A stretch of 59,335 bases of DNA from assembly GCA_013150955.1 (NCBI GenBank), contig JAADJD010000018.1, positions 1-59,335 on the forward strand. The letters are read 5' to 3'. The notes beneath the pieces were generated by a model. It was given only the letters and a program-made list of their open reading frames with translations. It was not told where the DNA came from and did no database searches. Below, one piece after another: positions 45,548 to 55,178 of the stretch. Every line of letters begins with the position of its first letter. The first letter of the stretch is position 1. A program made the translations under genes and the position numbers. Source of the DNA: Calditrichota bacterium. GTDB taxonomy: Bacteria > Calditrichota > Calditrichia > RBG-13-44-9 > J042.

Positions 45548-46297
45548 TCATACCAGTGCCCGTTCTTCGTACTCCACCGCTTCCAGGATTAACCCTTTAG
45601 CGGGCGCGGCCGGCCCCGCTGCAGTACGATCCCGGGAATGAAAAATTTCCAGAAACTGCTCCTCCGTCAATTTCCCCCGGGCCACATCCATCATGGTGCC
45701 TACCAGGGTACGCACCATCCCGTGCAGAAACCGATTGGCCACAATTCGGTATACCCACATCCCCCGATCCTGAAACCAGCGAGATTCGTACACGATACAC
45801 CGCTTATGGTCGCTTTGTACTTCCATTCGGGAGAAGGCGCCAAAGTCGTGTTCTCCGCGAATGGTTTCTGCCAGGCGCTGAAGTACCTGCGGATCGAAGG
45901 GTTGAAAAAACTGCCAGCAGAAGTTTCGGTACAGGGCCGTTCGGCGGGGCGAAATGTAATAATGATACACCCGTTTCCGGGCGCTGAAACGGGCATTAAA
46001 TTCGGCAGGAACTTCCGTTGCCGATTTCACCACAATGTCCCGTGGCAGGTAGGCATTTAATCCGGCCTCGATGTTATGCAGGGGCAGATCTTTTTGCATA
46101 AAAAAATTGGCCACCTGGCCACGTGCATGCACCCCCGCATCCGTACGTCCCGCCCCGATGATGGTAACCGATTCGCCGGTCAACCGCCGGACGGCTTCCG
46201 TCAATCGTCCCTGAATGGTATCCGCATTCTCCTGAATCTGCCAGCCATGATACCGCGTGCCTTCGTACTCCACTTCAATGCGTATGTTGCGCTCCAT
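45548..46297 (-). CDS. truA: tRNA pseudouridine(38-40) synthase TruA
   Basis: 249 residues. 'EVEYEGTRYHGWQIQ' at the start and the catalytic Asp53 in 'GAGRTDAGVHARGQV' are diagnostic. 'RKRVYHYYI' and 'RFLHGMVRTLVGTMMDVARGK' follow. It isomerises uridines 38-40 in the anticodon arm. It is the first gene of the dense minus-strand series that runs to purQ; a promoter probably lies in 46298-46520. Confidence 0.96.
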   Translation of the reverse strand: MERNIRIEVEYEGTRYHGWQIQENADTIQGRLTEAVRRLTGESVTIIGAGRTDAGVHARGQVANFFMQKDLPLHNIEAGLNAYLPRDIVVKSATEVPAEFNARFSARKRVYHYYISPRRTALYRNFCWQFFQPFDPQVLQRLAETIRGEHDFGAFSRMEVQSDHKRCIVYESRWFQDRGMWVYRIVANRFLHGMVRTLVGTMMDVARGKLTEEQFLEIFHSRDRTAAGPAAPAKGLILEAVEYEERALV

Positions 46298-46524
46298 TTT
46301 CTATTCGAACCTGCCCTTACCCGGGCACTGAATTTTTCTTCAGGCTCCAAAGACCCGCTGTGTCCCTCGCTTATCAGCGCCTTCTCTGCGGGCCTCTCCC
46401 CCGCCGTCCACACATCCCGTCAGAAATGACTTCTTCGTCCGGTCGGACGTTGTGTTTGAGAAGCAAAAATATAACAATTTTCCCGCGGAAATCAAAACAC
46501 TTAAGGCAGGAGGCCGGGAGCCGT

Positions 46525-47748
46525 TCATGATCGGGGAAGCACAATTTTCACCCACTCGATCTTCCGGCGAGTGGCCCGGGTGATGATGAACTTGATCTGC
46601 TGAAATTCAAATTCCTCCTCGCGACGGGGAATGTGACCCAGATGATATAGCAAAAACCCAGCCAGGGTCTCGTAATTCCCTTCGGGTAAATGAATACCCA
46701 GCTCACGATTCAACTGCTCGATCTCGATCCGGGCATTCACGGAGTAGGTGTGGTCATCCAGCTTGCGGACGAGCGTGGGGGCCATATCGTATTCGTCCTG
46801 TATCTCCCCGAACAGTTCTTCCACCAGATCCTCAGTAGTCACCAGTCCCGCCGTTCCACCGTACTCATCCACCACAATGGCAATGCTGGTATTGTTTTCC
46901 CGAAACTCCGACAACAGTTCGATGACCCGCTTGCTGTCCGGCACCATCATAATCGGGCGGATGATGTCCTTCAGGCTGCGCGGCTGTTGAAACAGATCCT
47001 TTAAAAACACCACGCCCACCACATTATCCAGGGTACCGCTGTAAACCGGTAGACGGGTAAATCCGTGCTTGGTGAAAATTTCGCCAACTTCCTTTAGGGA
47101 CATGTTTTCCGAAACTGCAACGATCTCCGTCCGCGGAATCATGGCGTCCCGCACTCGCAATTCTCGCATCTCCAGAATCCGCCGTAAGAATTCGCTTTCC
47201 CGACGGGGAATTTGCCGCACCATGTCCTGGCTTTCGTACAATAAAATCTCAATGTCCTTTTTGGAAAAAAATCGCTGCAATTCCCCGCGCTGAACCCCAA
47301 ACAATCGTAAAAACATTTCGGAGATGTGGCTGACAATGAGAATGAAGGGATAAAACAGCCGGTAAAAAAATTCCAGCGGGTAAACGGCCCCCCGCACCAC
47401 CCAATCGGCCAGACTGCGAAATAGCGTTTTGGGAATGATTTCGCCCAGGAAAATGGTCAGCAGCAAAATGCCCAGCCAGGTCAATCGGGGATTGAGATAC
47501 TGATTGAAATAGATGGTGGCAAAGGAGGCAAAGGCGACATTAAAAATGTTGTTGCCCACCAGGGTGGTGTACAGAAAACGTTCCGGTTTTTTCAGAAAAT
47601 TGTAGATGAGCTGGGCGGCGCGAATCCGTTGCCGCCGCCACAATTCCACCCGAACCTTGTTTACCGATACGAATGCAGTTTCAGTACCCGAAAAATAGAA
47701 GGATAAAACGAGCGAAATAACAATGACTGTTAAATAGTAAACCTGCAA
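46525..47748 (-). CDS. CorC/HlyC-type CNNM membrane protein with CBS pair
   Basis: 407 residues. A CNNM (DUF21) domain with three to four membrane helices occupies about 1-190 (FYFSGTETAFVSVNKVR ... LTIFLGEIIPKTLFR). A CBS pair follows (about 200-320: 'VRDAMIPRTEIVAVSENM', 'SIAIVVDEYGGTAGLVTTEDLVEELFGEI'), then a CorC_HlyC domain (about 330-407). Family members are Mg2+ or Co2+ efflux factors; 'hemolysin' is a historic label. Gene context gives no further clue. Confidence 0.93.
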   Translation of the reverse strand: MQVYYLTVIVISLVLSFYFSGTETAFVSVNKVRVELWRRQRIRAAQLIYNFLKKPERFLYTTLVGNNIFNVAFASFATIYFNQYLNPRLTWLGILLLTIFLGEIIPKTLFRSLADWVVRGAVYPLEFFYRLFYPFILIVSHISEMFLRLFGVQRGELQRFFSKKDIEILLYESQDMVRQIPRRESEFLRRILEMRELRVRDAMIPRTEIVAVSENMSLKEVGEIFTKHGFTRLPVYSGTLDNVVGVVFLKDLFQQPRSLKDIIRPIMMVPDSKRVIELLSEFRENNTSIAIVVDEYGGTAGLVTTEDLVEELFGEIQDEYDMAPTLVRKLDDHTYSVNARIEIEQLNRELGIHLPEGNYETLAGFLLYHLGHIPRREEEFEFQQIKFIITRATRRKIEWVKIVLPRS

Positions 47749-47816
47749 TCTGCTCCGCTTTGTTTTGTCGCTGCAAAATTAATGCATCGCTAATGACCAT
47801 TGCAAATAAAATTCAT

Positions 47817-48008
47817 CCCGGATAAGCCTTAGACCACAAATGAAACGAATTAGCACAAAAAGCATTTGCCTACGAATGACACGAATGAACGCGAACAAAA
47901 ATAATAAATTGCTCTTGATTCTATCTGGATGAAAATGGTTTCCCGGAACATTCTTTATTTTGTTAATATTATTCGAATTCATTCGCGTGATTCGCGGTTT
48001 CAAACATA
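47817..48008 (+). repeat. MITE-like repeat, copy 17, rearranged
   Basis: Starts CCCGGATAAGCCTTAG, repeats its left part at about 47860 (GCATTTGCCTACGAATGAC) and ends in a decayed 'TTTCAAACATAAT'. It abuts copy 18. Confidence 0.7.
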
Positions 48009-48010
48009 AT

Positions 48011-48201
48011 CCCAGATTAAGCAATAGCCTACGAATGACACGAATGAACACAAATAAAACCAATAAAATACATTGAATTTTGTCTGGATGAAAATGTGTT
48101 CCAGGGTTTATTCGCGATTTTGTAGATATTTTTTGGTTTCATTCGCGTGATTCGCGGTTTATTGCATAATTCGTGATTCGCGGTTTATTGCATAATTTGG
48201 G
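48011..48201 (+). repeat. MITE-like repeat, copy 18, with perfect duplication
   Basis: From CCCAGATTAAGCAATAG to GCATAATTTGGG. A ~26-bp internal duplication of 'GATTCGCGGTTTATTGCATAA' type lies near the right end. ATAAT flanks it at 48006-48010 and 48202-48206. A further decayed right-end fragment extends to about 48260. Confidence 0.88.
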
Positions 48202-48351
48202 ATAATTTGTTTCTATTTTTTATTCGCATCATTCGTGGTCTCGATCATCATTCGGGTTTAAGCCAGAAAGAGCAGGTTGCACCGGCTGAATCCCGGTTCA
48301 TCTTTCGTCACAATAGATCCCGCGTCTCTTTTCCACCAGACAGCAACCACG

Positions 48352-49965
48352 TTACCCGGCAGAGTCGTCTGTATCGGCAGTTGCACCCAGATGACGCGGC
48401 CGCAACAAATCGAAAACCGTTTTGACGGGATTGAATGTTTCCAGCGGCACCTCTACAAAAATGGAATTCCAGAACGCCATGGAGCCATTCCACAGTCCCG
48501 GCAGCTCCATCACCCGAACCTCCTGCCCTTCCAGATATTTCACCGTGATGAAACCGGTTTCGGGATCCCGGAAGCGCATCAAATCGAAGGGCTGGCCTTT
48601 GAAATTGCGCACCCCACACACCAGATCGGTGGGATTAAAGTGGGTGGACTGTTCCCAGATGCGCTGCTGTTCCGCATCGCGGGTGTCCACCTGCGCCTGT
48701 TCCACAATTTGCAGGGACAGAGAACCGTCCCGCCCTTTCACCCAGAACGGCCCTCCTCCGGGCTCTCCCTCATTTTTGACCATACCGCACACCCGCAGGG
48801 GACGATCCAGCCGCTGACGCAGGTAGGCCTTTCGTTGTTCAAGCGACCAGCTGGAATAGTCATCCGGGAACGGCTCGAACATCCACTCTTTTAACACCTG
48901 TTCAATTCGGACGAAATCGGCTTCCACAAGCTGACCGGCTTCCAGCCTGTTCAAAAAATCGAAAATCTGCTGTTGAACGGCCACCAGAATGCCACCCAGC
49001 ACCTTCTTGTACCGCACCACCGGATCCTTAAACGCATCGGGAACCACATTGTCGATGTTTTTAATGAAAACAATATCGCCCTTCAGGGCATTCAAATTTT
49101 CCAGCAGGGCACCGTGGCCTCCCGGCCTAAAAACCAGTCGTCCAGAAGCATCGCGAATTGGCCGATTGTGAAAATCCACCGCAATTAAATCCAGCGCCGG
49201 ATTCTGAGTGGAATAATCAATGTGGAAACGCACCCCATCCTGCTCGTATTCCGGTTGAACCTGCTGCACGAATCGGGCAATGGATTCCTGGTAGGCAACC
49301 GGCACGGTAAAATGCAGGCGCACATTCCCCTGCGCATCCCGCACATGGTGTCGTCCCTCCACCAGATGCTCCTCGATGGGCGTGCGCGCCCGATGATTGG
49401 CGCGATGGAATAAAATCAGCGCCTTGGGCAACTGACCGTAGTTCAATCCCTTTTCCGTAAGCAGATAGGTGAGCAGCGTGCGATAGTCCTTGCGGCGCAG
49501 AATAGCGGCCAGATCCTGCCCCGCGCGCCTCAACACCTCTTGCAGCGCCTCGTAAAACGCAAAGCGATGCAGATTGTCCACGAATCGCCTCAGGGGTTGC
49601 AGGGATTCCTCCCATTGCGCTTCCGGTTTGTTCTGAATGCTATCCACATACCGATCGTAATGGGTAAGGATCTGCTGCAAATCGCGAAACATGCGCGTGG
49701 CCGCACCGGAGGCGGGGACAAATTTCATGGCCCGCCCCTGAGCCATGGCCGCTTCGTACCGGGTGATGAAATGATCTTCCTCTTCCGGGGTCAACTGCCG
49801 AATCCCATCACCAGGGGTGCAGGGACGCACCAGTTGAATGCGTGGAAATCCCGTACGGAAGCGCTCCAGTTGCGCCTCAATTTCCGAAACACCAATCCCG
49901 CGCTCCCGAAGCTGTTCCTGCACCACGGGGGAATGTTTCCAGTCGTTTGCCGATGATTGTCCCAT
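48352..49965 (-). CDS. DUF4301 family protein
   Basis: 537 residues from the ATG at 49963-49965, preceded by GGGTGGG. The N-terminal pattern 'LRERGIGVSEIEAQLERF' followed by 'MKFVPASGAATRMFRDLQ', and later 'FRPGGHGALLENLNAL' and 'IFIKNIDNVVPD'-like 'DIVFIKNIDNVVPD', match DUF4301 of FCB-group bacteria. The 'GGHGALLENLN' and 'KNIDNV' motifs resemble UDP-sugar pyrophosphorylase/nucleotidyltransferase active sites, suggesting a GT-A nucleotidyl- or sugar-transfer enzyme, but the activity is unproven. No signal peptide. It stands alone between a repeat cluster and apbE. Confidence 0.82.
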   Translation of the reverse strand: MGQSSANDWKHSPVVQEQLRERGIGVSEIEAQLERFRTGFPRIQLVRPCTPGDGIRQLTPEEEDHFITRYEAAMAQGRAMKFVPASGAATRMFRDLQQILTHYDRYVDSIQNKPEAQWEESLQPLRRFVDNLHRFAFYEALQEVLRRAGQDLAAILRRKDYRTLLTYLLTEKGLNYGQLPKALILFHRANHRARTPIEEHLVEGRHHVRDAQGNVRLHFTVPVAYQESIARFVQQVQPEYEQDGVRFHIDYSTQNPALDLIAVDFHNRPIRDASGRLVFRPGGHGALLENLNALKGDIVFIKNIDNVVPDAFKDPVVRYKKVLGGILVAVQQQIFDFLNRLEAGQLVEADFVRIEQVLKEWMFEPFPDDYSSWSLEQRKAYLRQRLDRPLRVCGMVKNEGEPGGGPFWVKGRDGSLSLQIVEQAQVDTRDAEQQRIWEQSTHFNPTDLVCGVRNFKGQPFDLMRFRDPETGFITVKYLEGQEVRVMELPGLWNGSMAFWNSIFVEVPLETFNPVKTVFDLLRPRHLGATADTDDSAG

Positions 49966-50112
49966 GGTTCCCACCCATTATCGATTTTCCCTTCCTGCAG
50001 ATGCTGCGGTGCCTTGAAAATACGGGCAACCCGGCCCACCCGAAACCGGCGTCAAAACCGGGGGTTCTTCCTGGCATCTGCTTCGCTCGGGCGTCTTTAT
50101 TTAAAACGAATT

Positions 50113-51219
50113 TTAGCGGGATAAAAGAAATTTTTGAAAATTTCGGGAATAGTGGGTCACCCCGGAGGAATCGATCACCATCCCCTCCACATCTTCCAGC
50201 TGATCAATCCAGGCCAGTCCCCGCCGGGCGCCCAGAACAAAAAGAGCGGTGGCAAAGGCGTCCGCCTGTTCGGTGGTGGGGGCAATCACGGTGGCGCTCT
50301 GGCTCTTCCGCGCCGGCTGACCGGTTTGAGGATCCAGAATGTGATGATACCGGTTTCCCTGATACACATAGAACCGTTGATAATCGCCGGAAGTGGCCAC
50401 CGCGCGATCCTGCAGCTGTAACACCGCCACCACCGCTCCCGGCTGACGAGGATGCTGGATACCCACCACCCAGGGCCGTCCACGCTTGCTGCCCAGGCAG
50501 TACAAATCCCCACCCGCATTGATCAATGCCTGTTGAATGCCATGTTGACGCAAAACGTCAATGGCGCGATCCACTGCATATCCCTTGGCCACCCCACCCA
50601 GCGCCACCTGAACGGCCGGATTTTCTTTTTCGAATTGCCCCTCATTGCCGGGAAGGATGCGAAACCAGCCCACCGCTGGCAATCGCTCCTGAATGGTAGA
50701 TCGCGAAGGCGGTGTGGGATGGGCCGGTCTGCCAACCTGGCCGGGCTGACCAAACCCGTAAAGATCCAGCACCGGCTTGATGGTCACATCGAAGGCACCG
50801 TTAGACAGTTGACTGTACCGCAAACTGCGCCGGAAAAGGCCGGCCACTTCGGGGGGTAGCATTCCGCCATGCGGGGAATGATTCCATTTATAGACGGGAC
50901 TGGATGGATTCTCTTCCCAGAATAGCGAATCAATGCGCTGGATTTCCCGGTGGGCGGCATCTACCGCCTGCCGGGCCTGATCGCGATCCCGCGCCACTAC
51001 CCGATACTCCACCACCGTATCCATGGAAAATCGGGTAAATGAATACACTTTTGCCTGTCGCCCAGGCGAAGGAGAACGGTCACAGGAAAGCTGGAGCGCC
51101 ACCGCAACCACGGCAACCCACAGACCAATCGTGCAGATAAAATAGAAACCCGGATGACGCCTTAGCAGATGGCTCACTCGGGATCTAATAGGATTCAAAT
51201 CAATGAATTCACGTAACAT
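50113..51219 (-). CDS. apbE: FAD:protein FMN transferase ApbE
   Basis: 368 residues from the ATG at 51217-51219; a longer start at 51297 would lie in a repeat fragment. An N-terminal membrane segment (about 26-45) ends in a possible lipobox 'LQLSC' (Cys46). The ApbE domain contains 'FSMDTVVEYRV', 'ALGGVAKGYAVDRAIDVL', 'ALINAGGDLYCLG' and 'VATSGDYQRFY...YHHILDPQTGQPA'. Mg2+-dependent ApbE moves FMN from FAD to a Ser/Thr of Rnf, Nqr or extracellular flavoproteins. Its position next to the NusG-II protein repeats a context known around Rnf clusters. No flavoprotein target is in this window. Confidence 0.94.
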   Translation of the reverse strand: MLREFIDLNPIRSRVSHLLRRHPGFYFICTIGLWVAVVAVALQLSCDRSPSPGRQAKVYSFTRFSMDTVVEYRVVARDRDQARQAVDAAHREIQRIDSLFWEENPSSPVYKWNHSPHGGMLPPEVAGLFRRSLRYSQLSNGAFDVTIKPVLDLYGFGQPGQVGRPAHPTPPSRSTIQERLPAVGWFRILPGNEGQFEKENPAVQVALGGVAKGYAVDRAIDVLRQHGIQQALINAGGDLYCLGSKRGRPWVVGIQHPRQPGAVVAVLQLQDRAVATSGDYQRFYVYQGNRYHHILDPQTGQPARKSQSATVIAPTTEQADAFATALFVLGARRGLAWIDQLEDVEGMVIDSSGVTHYSRNFQKFLLSR

Positions 51220-51221
51220 TC

Positions 51222-51601
51222 TTCGTTTAAGCACCGGTATGCCTTGCCTGCGATAATATCGTCTTCCAGGAATTGATTTTTTGATTATCCGCGTCATTCA
51301 TGGTCGAACGCATCATTCAGGACAGAAACGAAGCCATTCGGTAGGGCCGGGATGAACGGCCACAAAAATGAGGGCGTTGTGCCCTCAGAAAACATTCCCG
51401 GGAAATGACCTTCTGTGCGCCGGTCACGAACCGCAGAAAATTCCTCCCGGAATAGTTTTACAGCCGTCTGGAATCCAGGGAAAAATCCAGGTGGTGAAAG
51501 GAAATATTGAACCAACCTTCCGGACAGACCGAACCGGCGGCAGAAAAACACCGTGGCGCCACCGGTGACATGTAAAACAGAACCTTCCCATCAAATCGGC
51601 A
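51222..51601. other. Gap with a MITE-like terminal fragment near 51280-51320
   Basis: 'TCCGCGTCATTCATGGTCGA' followed by 'CGCATCATTCAGG' resembles one end of the dispersed repeat. The rest shows nothing recognisable. Confidence 0.4.
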
Positions 51602-52222
51602 TCATCCGACCACGGCATCCAGCGAAGTGGGCGCCAGGGTGACCAGCAGCCGATTGGGTGCACAGATCAATTTTCCCTGCGCCATGGGGCCCATCTGTTC
51701 GCACAGCCTGTGGCGACAACTGGATTGGATCACCTGCATCTTCCCATCCCGATACCGAAGCACCGTTTTTCCCATCGGGCCCGGAACGTCAATCCGATCA
51801 TAATTCCGGGTACCGTCCAGCCTGGCAAATAGCACACCATCCACGCGAATCTCCACGCCCTCCTCCCGTGTCCGGACGGCCGGCCGCGCCAGAATCAGAG
51901 TGTAGCCGGGACGGTGACGTTGCCGCATTTCCCGCGCCAGACGGGTCACCAATCCTGGCACCGCAACACCCTTCACTGGATCCATCAACACCCCGTTCCG
52001 GATGAGCGTCACATCCTGCGGCAGGGCATCCACGGGGTAATATTCCACTTCCCAGGGATCACTGCCCGCCTCCAGCAACGGAGATAATTGCGCCAGATCA
52101 CGCCGGGGTTGATCGGTGATGAGTACCAGCGTCTGCGACTCCCGGAAAGGCCACCACCAGCTTCCCACAGCACTTCCCACACCCGCCACCGCAATCCACT
52201 TCAAAAAGTCTCGACGTTTCAT
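51602..52222 (-). CDS. Tat-exported NusG domain II protein
   Basis: 206 residues. A twin-arginine signal (MKRRDFLKWIAVAGVGSAVG) precedes a linker. A C-terminal NusG domain-II-like fold follows (about 118-200: 'VEIRVDGVLFARLDGT', 'KTVLRYRDGKMQVIQSSCRHRLCEQM'), with clustered cysteines in 'SSCRHRLC' and 'GKLICAPNRL'. Proteins of this kind are encoded beside apbE and Rnf genes, where their role is unclear. The middle part (about 30-115) is not recognised. The Tat signal fits the presence of tatA in the window. Confidence 0.78.
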   Translation of the reverse strand: MKRRDFLKWIAVAGVGSAVGSWWWPFRESQTLVLITDQPRRDLAQLSPLLEAGSDPWEVEYYPVDALPQDVTLIRNGVLMDPVKGVAVPGLVTRLAREMRQRHRPGYTLILARPAVRTREEGVEIRVDGVLFARLDGTRNYDRIDVPGPMGKTVLRYRDGKMQVIQSSCRHRLCEQMGPMAQGKLICAPNRLLVTLAPTSLDAVVG

Positions 52223-52609
52223 ACCCGTACCTGCCTGTTATCGATTCCTTCTTTCGACCCACCCAAATTAATTCCGCCACCCGATAAATTCAAGCTCCGT
52301 GTAGAAATGTTTTTGGCCTTTCTTCAGGGCAATTTTTCTTTTGCTTGTGTTTTTCCGGATCCGGATTATATTTTGTAAAGGAACCCTATCGCAGCAACCA
52401 ACGCCCTCAGGGGCGATCACATACAATCATTTCCTGAAAACGATTTGTTAACGTTGTGCAACGGATCAAATGAGGGCGCATCAATTGGATGCAAAATCCA
52501 GATGACCGAAGAACAGAGAGAAGAAGTGGCTTTTTCCGATCGGGACGGCAATATGTTGGGGGTATCCATCCGTTCCCGAAAAGGTTTAAACCAAGGAAAG
52601 GAGGATTCC
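52223..52609. other. Divergent region between the NusG-II and hemerythrin-like genes
   Basis: 387 bp with no supported gene. An open frame in phase with the hemerythrin gene starts at 52445, but the strong AAAGGAGG just before 52610 argues against that longer start. Confidence 0.5.
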
Positions 52610-53071
52610 ATGGAGGCACGCAAGACAGACATTACCTTAAAAATTGAAAAAGAGCACGAAGCGCTCAAGCAATTAATGAACACCATCATCCAGGAAATGC
52701 ACCAGCCCATCCCGGAAGATGGGTTCGATGCCTGGAAACTGGAATTTGTCTGGCGCCTGCGAGATTTTCGGAATCAGCTTCTAAAGCACTTTGAGCTGGA
52801 GGAGCACGGGGGTTTTGCAGAGGACATGTTGCGGATTAAGCCTGAGAATCATACCCGACTGAAGGAGCTGGAAGCCGAGCATCAGGAAATTATCGATACG
52901 CTGGACGGCATCATCGCGGCTCTGAAGGCACTGGGTTGTCGGGACTGCGACCAGTTTCCGGGAATTCGGGCGCAGATTGAGCAGTTGTTGAAGCGGCTGG
53001 AGGCCCATGAGGCGGCGGAGCGGGATTTGATTCAGAGCACGTATTTACAGGACTTTGGTGCAGCCGATTGA
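52610..53071 (+). CDS. Hemerythrin-like HHE domain protein
   Basis: 153 residues from the ATG at 52610 (AAAGGAGG six bases upstream). It is all-helical, with metal-ligand candidates H16 (EKEHEAL), H60 and E64 (KHFELEEHGG), H91 (EAEHQEI), and H133/E137 (EAHEAAERDL). This spacing is that of HHE cation-binding four-helix bundles, which bind a di-iron centre and sense or carry oxygen, NO or peroxide. It is cytoplasmic. It is followed by the CRISPR leader. Confidence 0.85.
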   Translation: MEARKTDITLKIEKEHEALKQLMNTIIQEMHQPIPEDGFDAWKLEFVWRLRDFRNQLLKHFELEEHGGFAEDMLRIKPENHTRLKELEAEHQEIIDTLDGIIAALKALGCRDCDQFPGIRAQIEQLLKRLEAHEAAERDLIQSTYLQDFGAAD

Positions 53072-53365
53072 TCCCGCGGCGATGGTGTTTTTTGGCGGGA
53101 CAAGAAAAGAGGTTGATTTTTATCGCGGGGGATTGTAGTATTGGGTTGGGGATTTGAAAAATGCGTTGAAGGAAATTGGGGTGGTGAGGGCGATTTTTGT
53201 AAGCTCAGGAAAAACAAGAAAATAACTGCAATGTGCTCTACGCAAAACAAAAACAAGAACTTAGGTTCATTTTTTGGGTTTGGGAATGGTTTTGCAGGGC
53301 GAGATTTGGGTTCTTCACGCAAACGCCTCTGGAGCTTGCGGTATTGCGTAAGTTACGGGGGTGCT
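53072..53365 (+). promoter_or_regulatory. Probable CRISPR leader
   Basis: 294 bp with no convincing gene, A-rich in its middle (AACAAGAAAATAACTGC, CAAAACAAAAACAAGAAC). It lies on the side where repeats are intact. The repeat end ATTGAGAC resembles the 8-nt ATTGAAAC crRNA 5' handle, which places transcription left to right and the leader here. No promoter could be pinned down. Confidence 0.6.
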
Positions 53366-54989
53366 GTCTGAAAAGCCCCGTTTTTCAGAGGGGATTGAGA
53401 CCCAAGTGCCGGGTTATCACGAAAAAACATCCGCTCGGGTGTCTGAAAAGCCCCGTTTTTCAGAGGGGATTGAGACCGACAATTGCGTTGACACGGCCGA
53501 CGCCGGTAATCTCAGACGTCTGAAAAGCCCCGTTTTTCAGAGGGGATTGAGACTGATGCACAATCTGTATCCCGCGTTCTCGCAGTTCCCGCGTCTGAAA
53601 AGCCCCGTTATTCAGAGGGGATTGAGACGTACCATTTGCGCCCTTCCTTAGCACCCTTGTTAGGTTGTGTCTGAAAAGCCCCGTTATTCAGAGGGGATTG
53701 AGACACCATGCCGGCCACGAGGCCGGTGGCGAAGGCTTCGGGTAGTCTGAAAAGCCCCGTTATTCAGAGGGGATTGAGACGGCTCTCGTTCTCCATAACG
53801 TAGTGCCACAACGTATCAGTAGTCTGAAAAGCCCCGTTATTCAGAGGGGATTGAGACTTTCGGTGGCCATTTTGATTGTATAACGTAATCTTTAGGTCTG
53901 AAAAGCCCCGTTATTCAGAGGGGATTGAGACCCTCCATTTTTTGGTTCATCATTAAATCCACCATTAATATGTCTGAAAAGCCCCGTTATTCAGAGGGGA
54001 TTGAGACAATACATGACTCATGGCATTCTCCTTTCTGTTAAGTGAAGTCTGAAAAGCCCCGTTATTCAGAGGGGATTGAGACATGCTAATAGTTTCTCCT
54101 CGGAAACGATAAATTTGCTTCCCTGTCTGAAAAGCCCCGTTATTCAGAGGGGATTGAGACAATTCGTCCCAAATATGCCGGATTTCTACTACACGTTCCG
54201 GTCTGAAAAGCCCCGTTATTCAGAGGGGATTGAGACTTTGTGGTTCACGGCTTTTCACAAAGCCGTTCGCTGCCCGTCTGAAAAGCCCCGTTTTTCAGAG
54301 GGGATTGAGACCCTGAAATGCTGCCAAATTCCACAAGGACAGTCCCATCCATGGTCTGAAAAGCCCCGTTTTTCAGAGGGGATTGAGACCAGATCACCTG
54401 GTCTCTTCTTGATGATTTTTCTCAGATATGTCTGAAAAGCCCCGTTTTTCAGAGGGGATTGAGACCTTAGTTCTATGTGCTCGTAATCCTCGTCCCTCGG
54501 ATCCCACCGTCTGAAAAGCCCCGTTTTTCAGAGGGGATTGAGACTCGACGGCACTTTTTACACAGTTATATGGCAAATCTAACCAGTCTGAAAAGCCCCG
54601 TTTTTCAGAGGGGATTGAGACATCCCCGCCAATAGTTCCAAGACAGCATCGGCCGGCGGGGTCTGAAAAGCCCCGTTATTCAGAGGGGATTGAGACTTCA
54701 TTCCCATCCGCTATAAAAGTAACCGATACTTCAAATCGTCTGAAAAGCCCCGTTATTCAGAGGGGATTGAGACTATATTATTAGTGACCACTCTTAGGGG
54801 GAATTATGATAGCCGTCTGAAAAGCCCCGTTATTCAGAGGGGATTGAGACAACAAAATCGATCAAGAAATCCCAGAACTGATCCCAGAAGTCTGAAAAGC
54901 CCCGTTATTCAGAGGGGATTGAGACGGTAAAAGCGTTTAGGAAACACAACAATTCCTTAAGGCTTGTGTCTGAAAAGCCCCGTTATTCA

Positions 54990-55043
54990 TCCCGATAATC
55001 GTGCCGTCCGGGCACGATCGGGATGTCGCCCGTCCACGGGCTC
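54990..55043. repeat. Double-hairpin insert splitting CRISPR repeat 22
   Basis: 54 bp forming TCCCGAT-AA-TCGTGCC-GTCC-GGCACGA-TCGGGA and then GCCCG-TCCA-CGGGC. It interrupts the repeat after 'TTATTCA'. The right half resumes as CAGAGGGATTGAGAC (one G missing), so CA is present at both junctions. Confidence 0.85.
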
Positions 55044-55106
55044 CAGAGGGATTGAGACATTGGTGAATGGACTCTCGGTGAAGGCTGGATTAGGTATCTG
55101 AAAAGC

Positions 55107-55178
55107 TGAGGCCGGGAGGGCCTGTCTGCCGCCAGGCAGGCCGAAGTCCCGCCGAGCGCGGGGATGCGCGGTGGCGGG
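55107..55178. repeat. Second palindromic insert, in the degenerate terminal CRISPR repeat
   Basis: 72 bp of GC-rich palindromic sequence (core GCCTGTCTGCCGCCAGGCA) between 'TCTGAAAAGC' and 'AGCCCCGT'. AGC occurs at both junctions. The repeat is not recognisable beyond CCCCGT. Confidence 0.6.

Noticed and set aside
52455-52480. Possible FNR/CRP-like dyad (TTGTGCAACGGATCAA)
   Set aside because: Matches each consensus only in part; not enough to call an operator.
53361-55060. Open frames of 60-119 codons on both strands inside the CRISPR array
   Set aside because: They arise from repeat translation (SEKPR.SEGIET and SQSPL.NGAFQT patterns) and are not genes.
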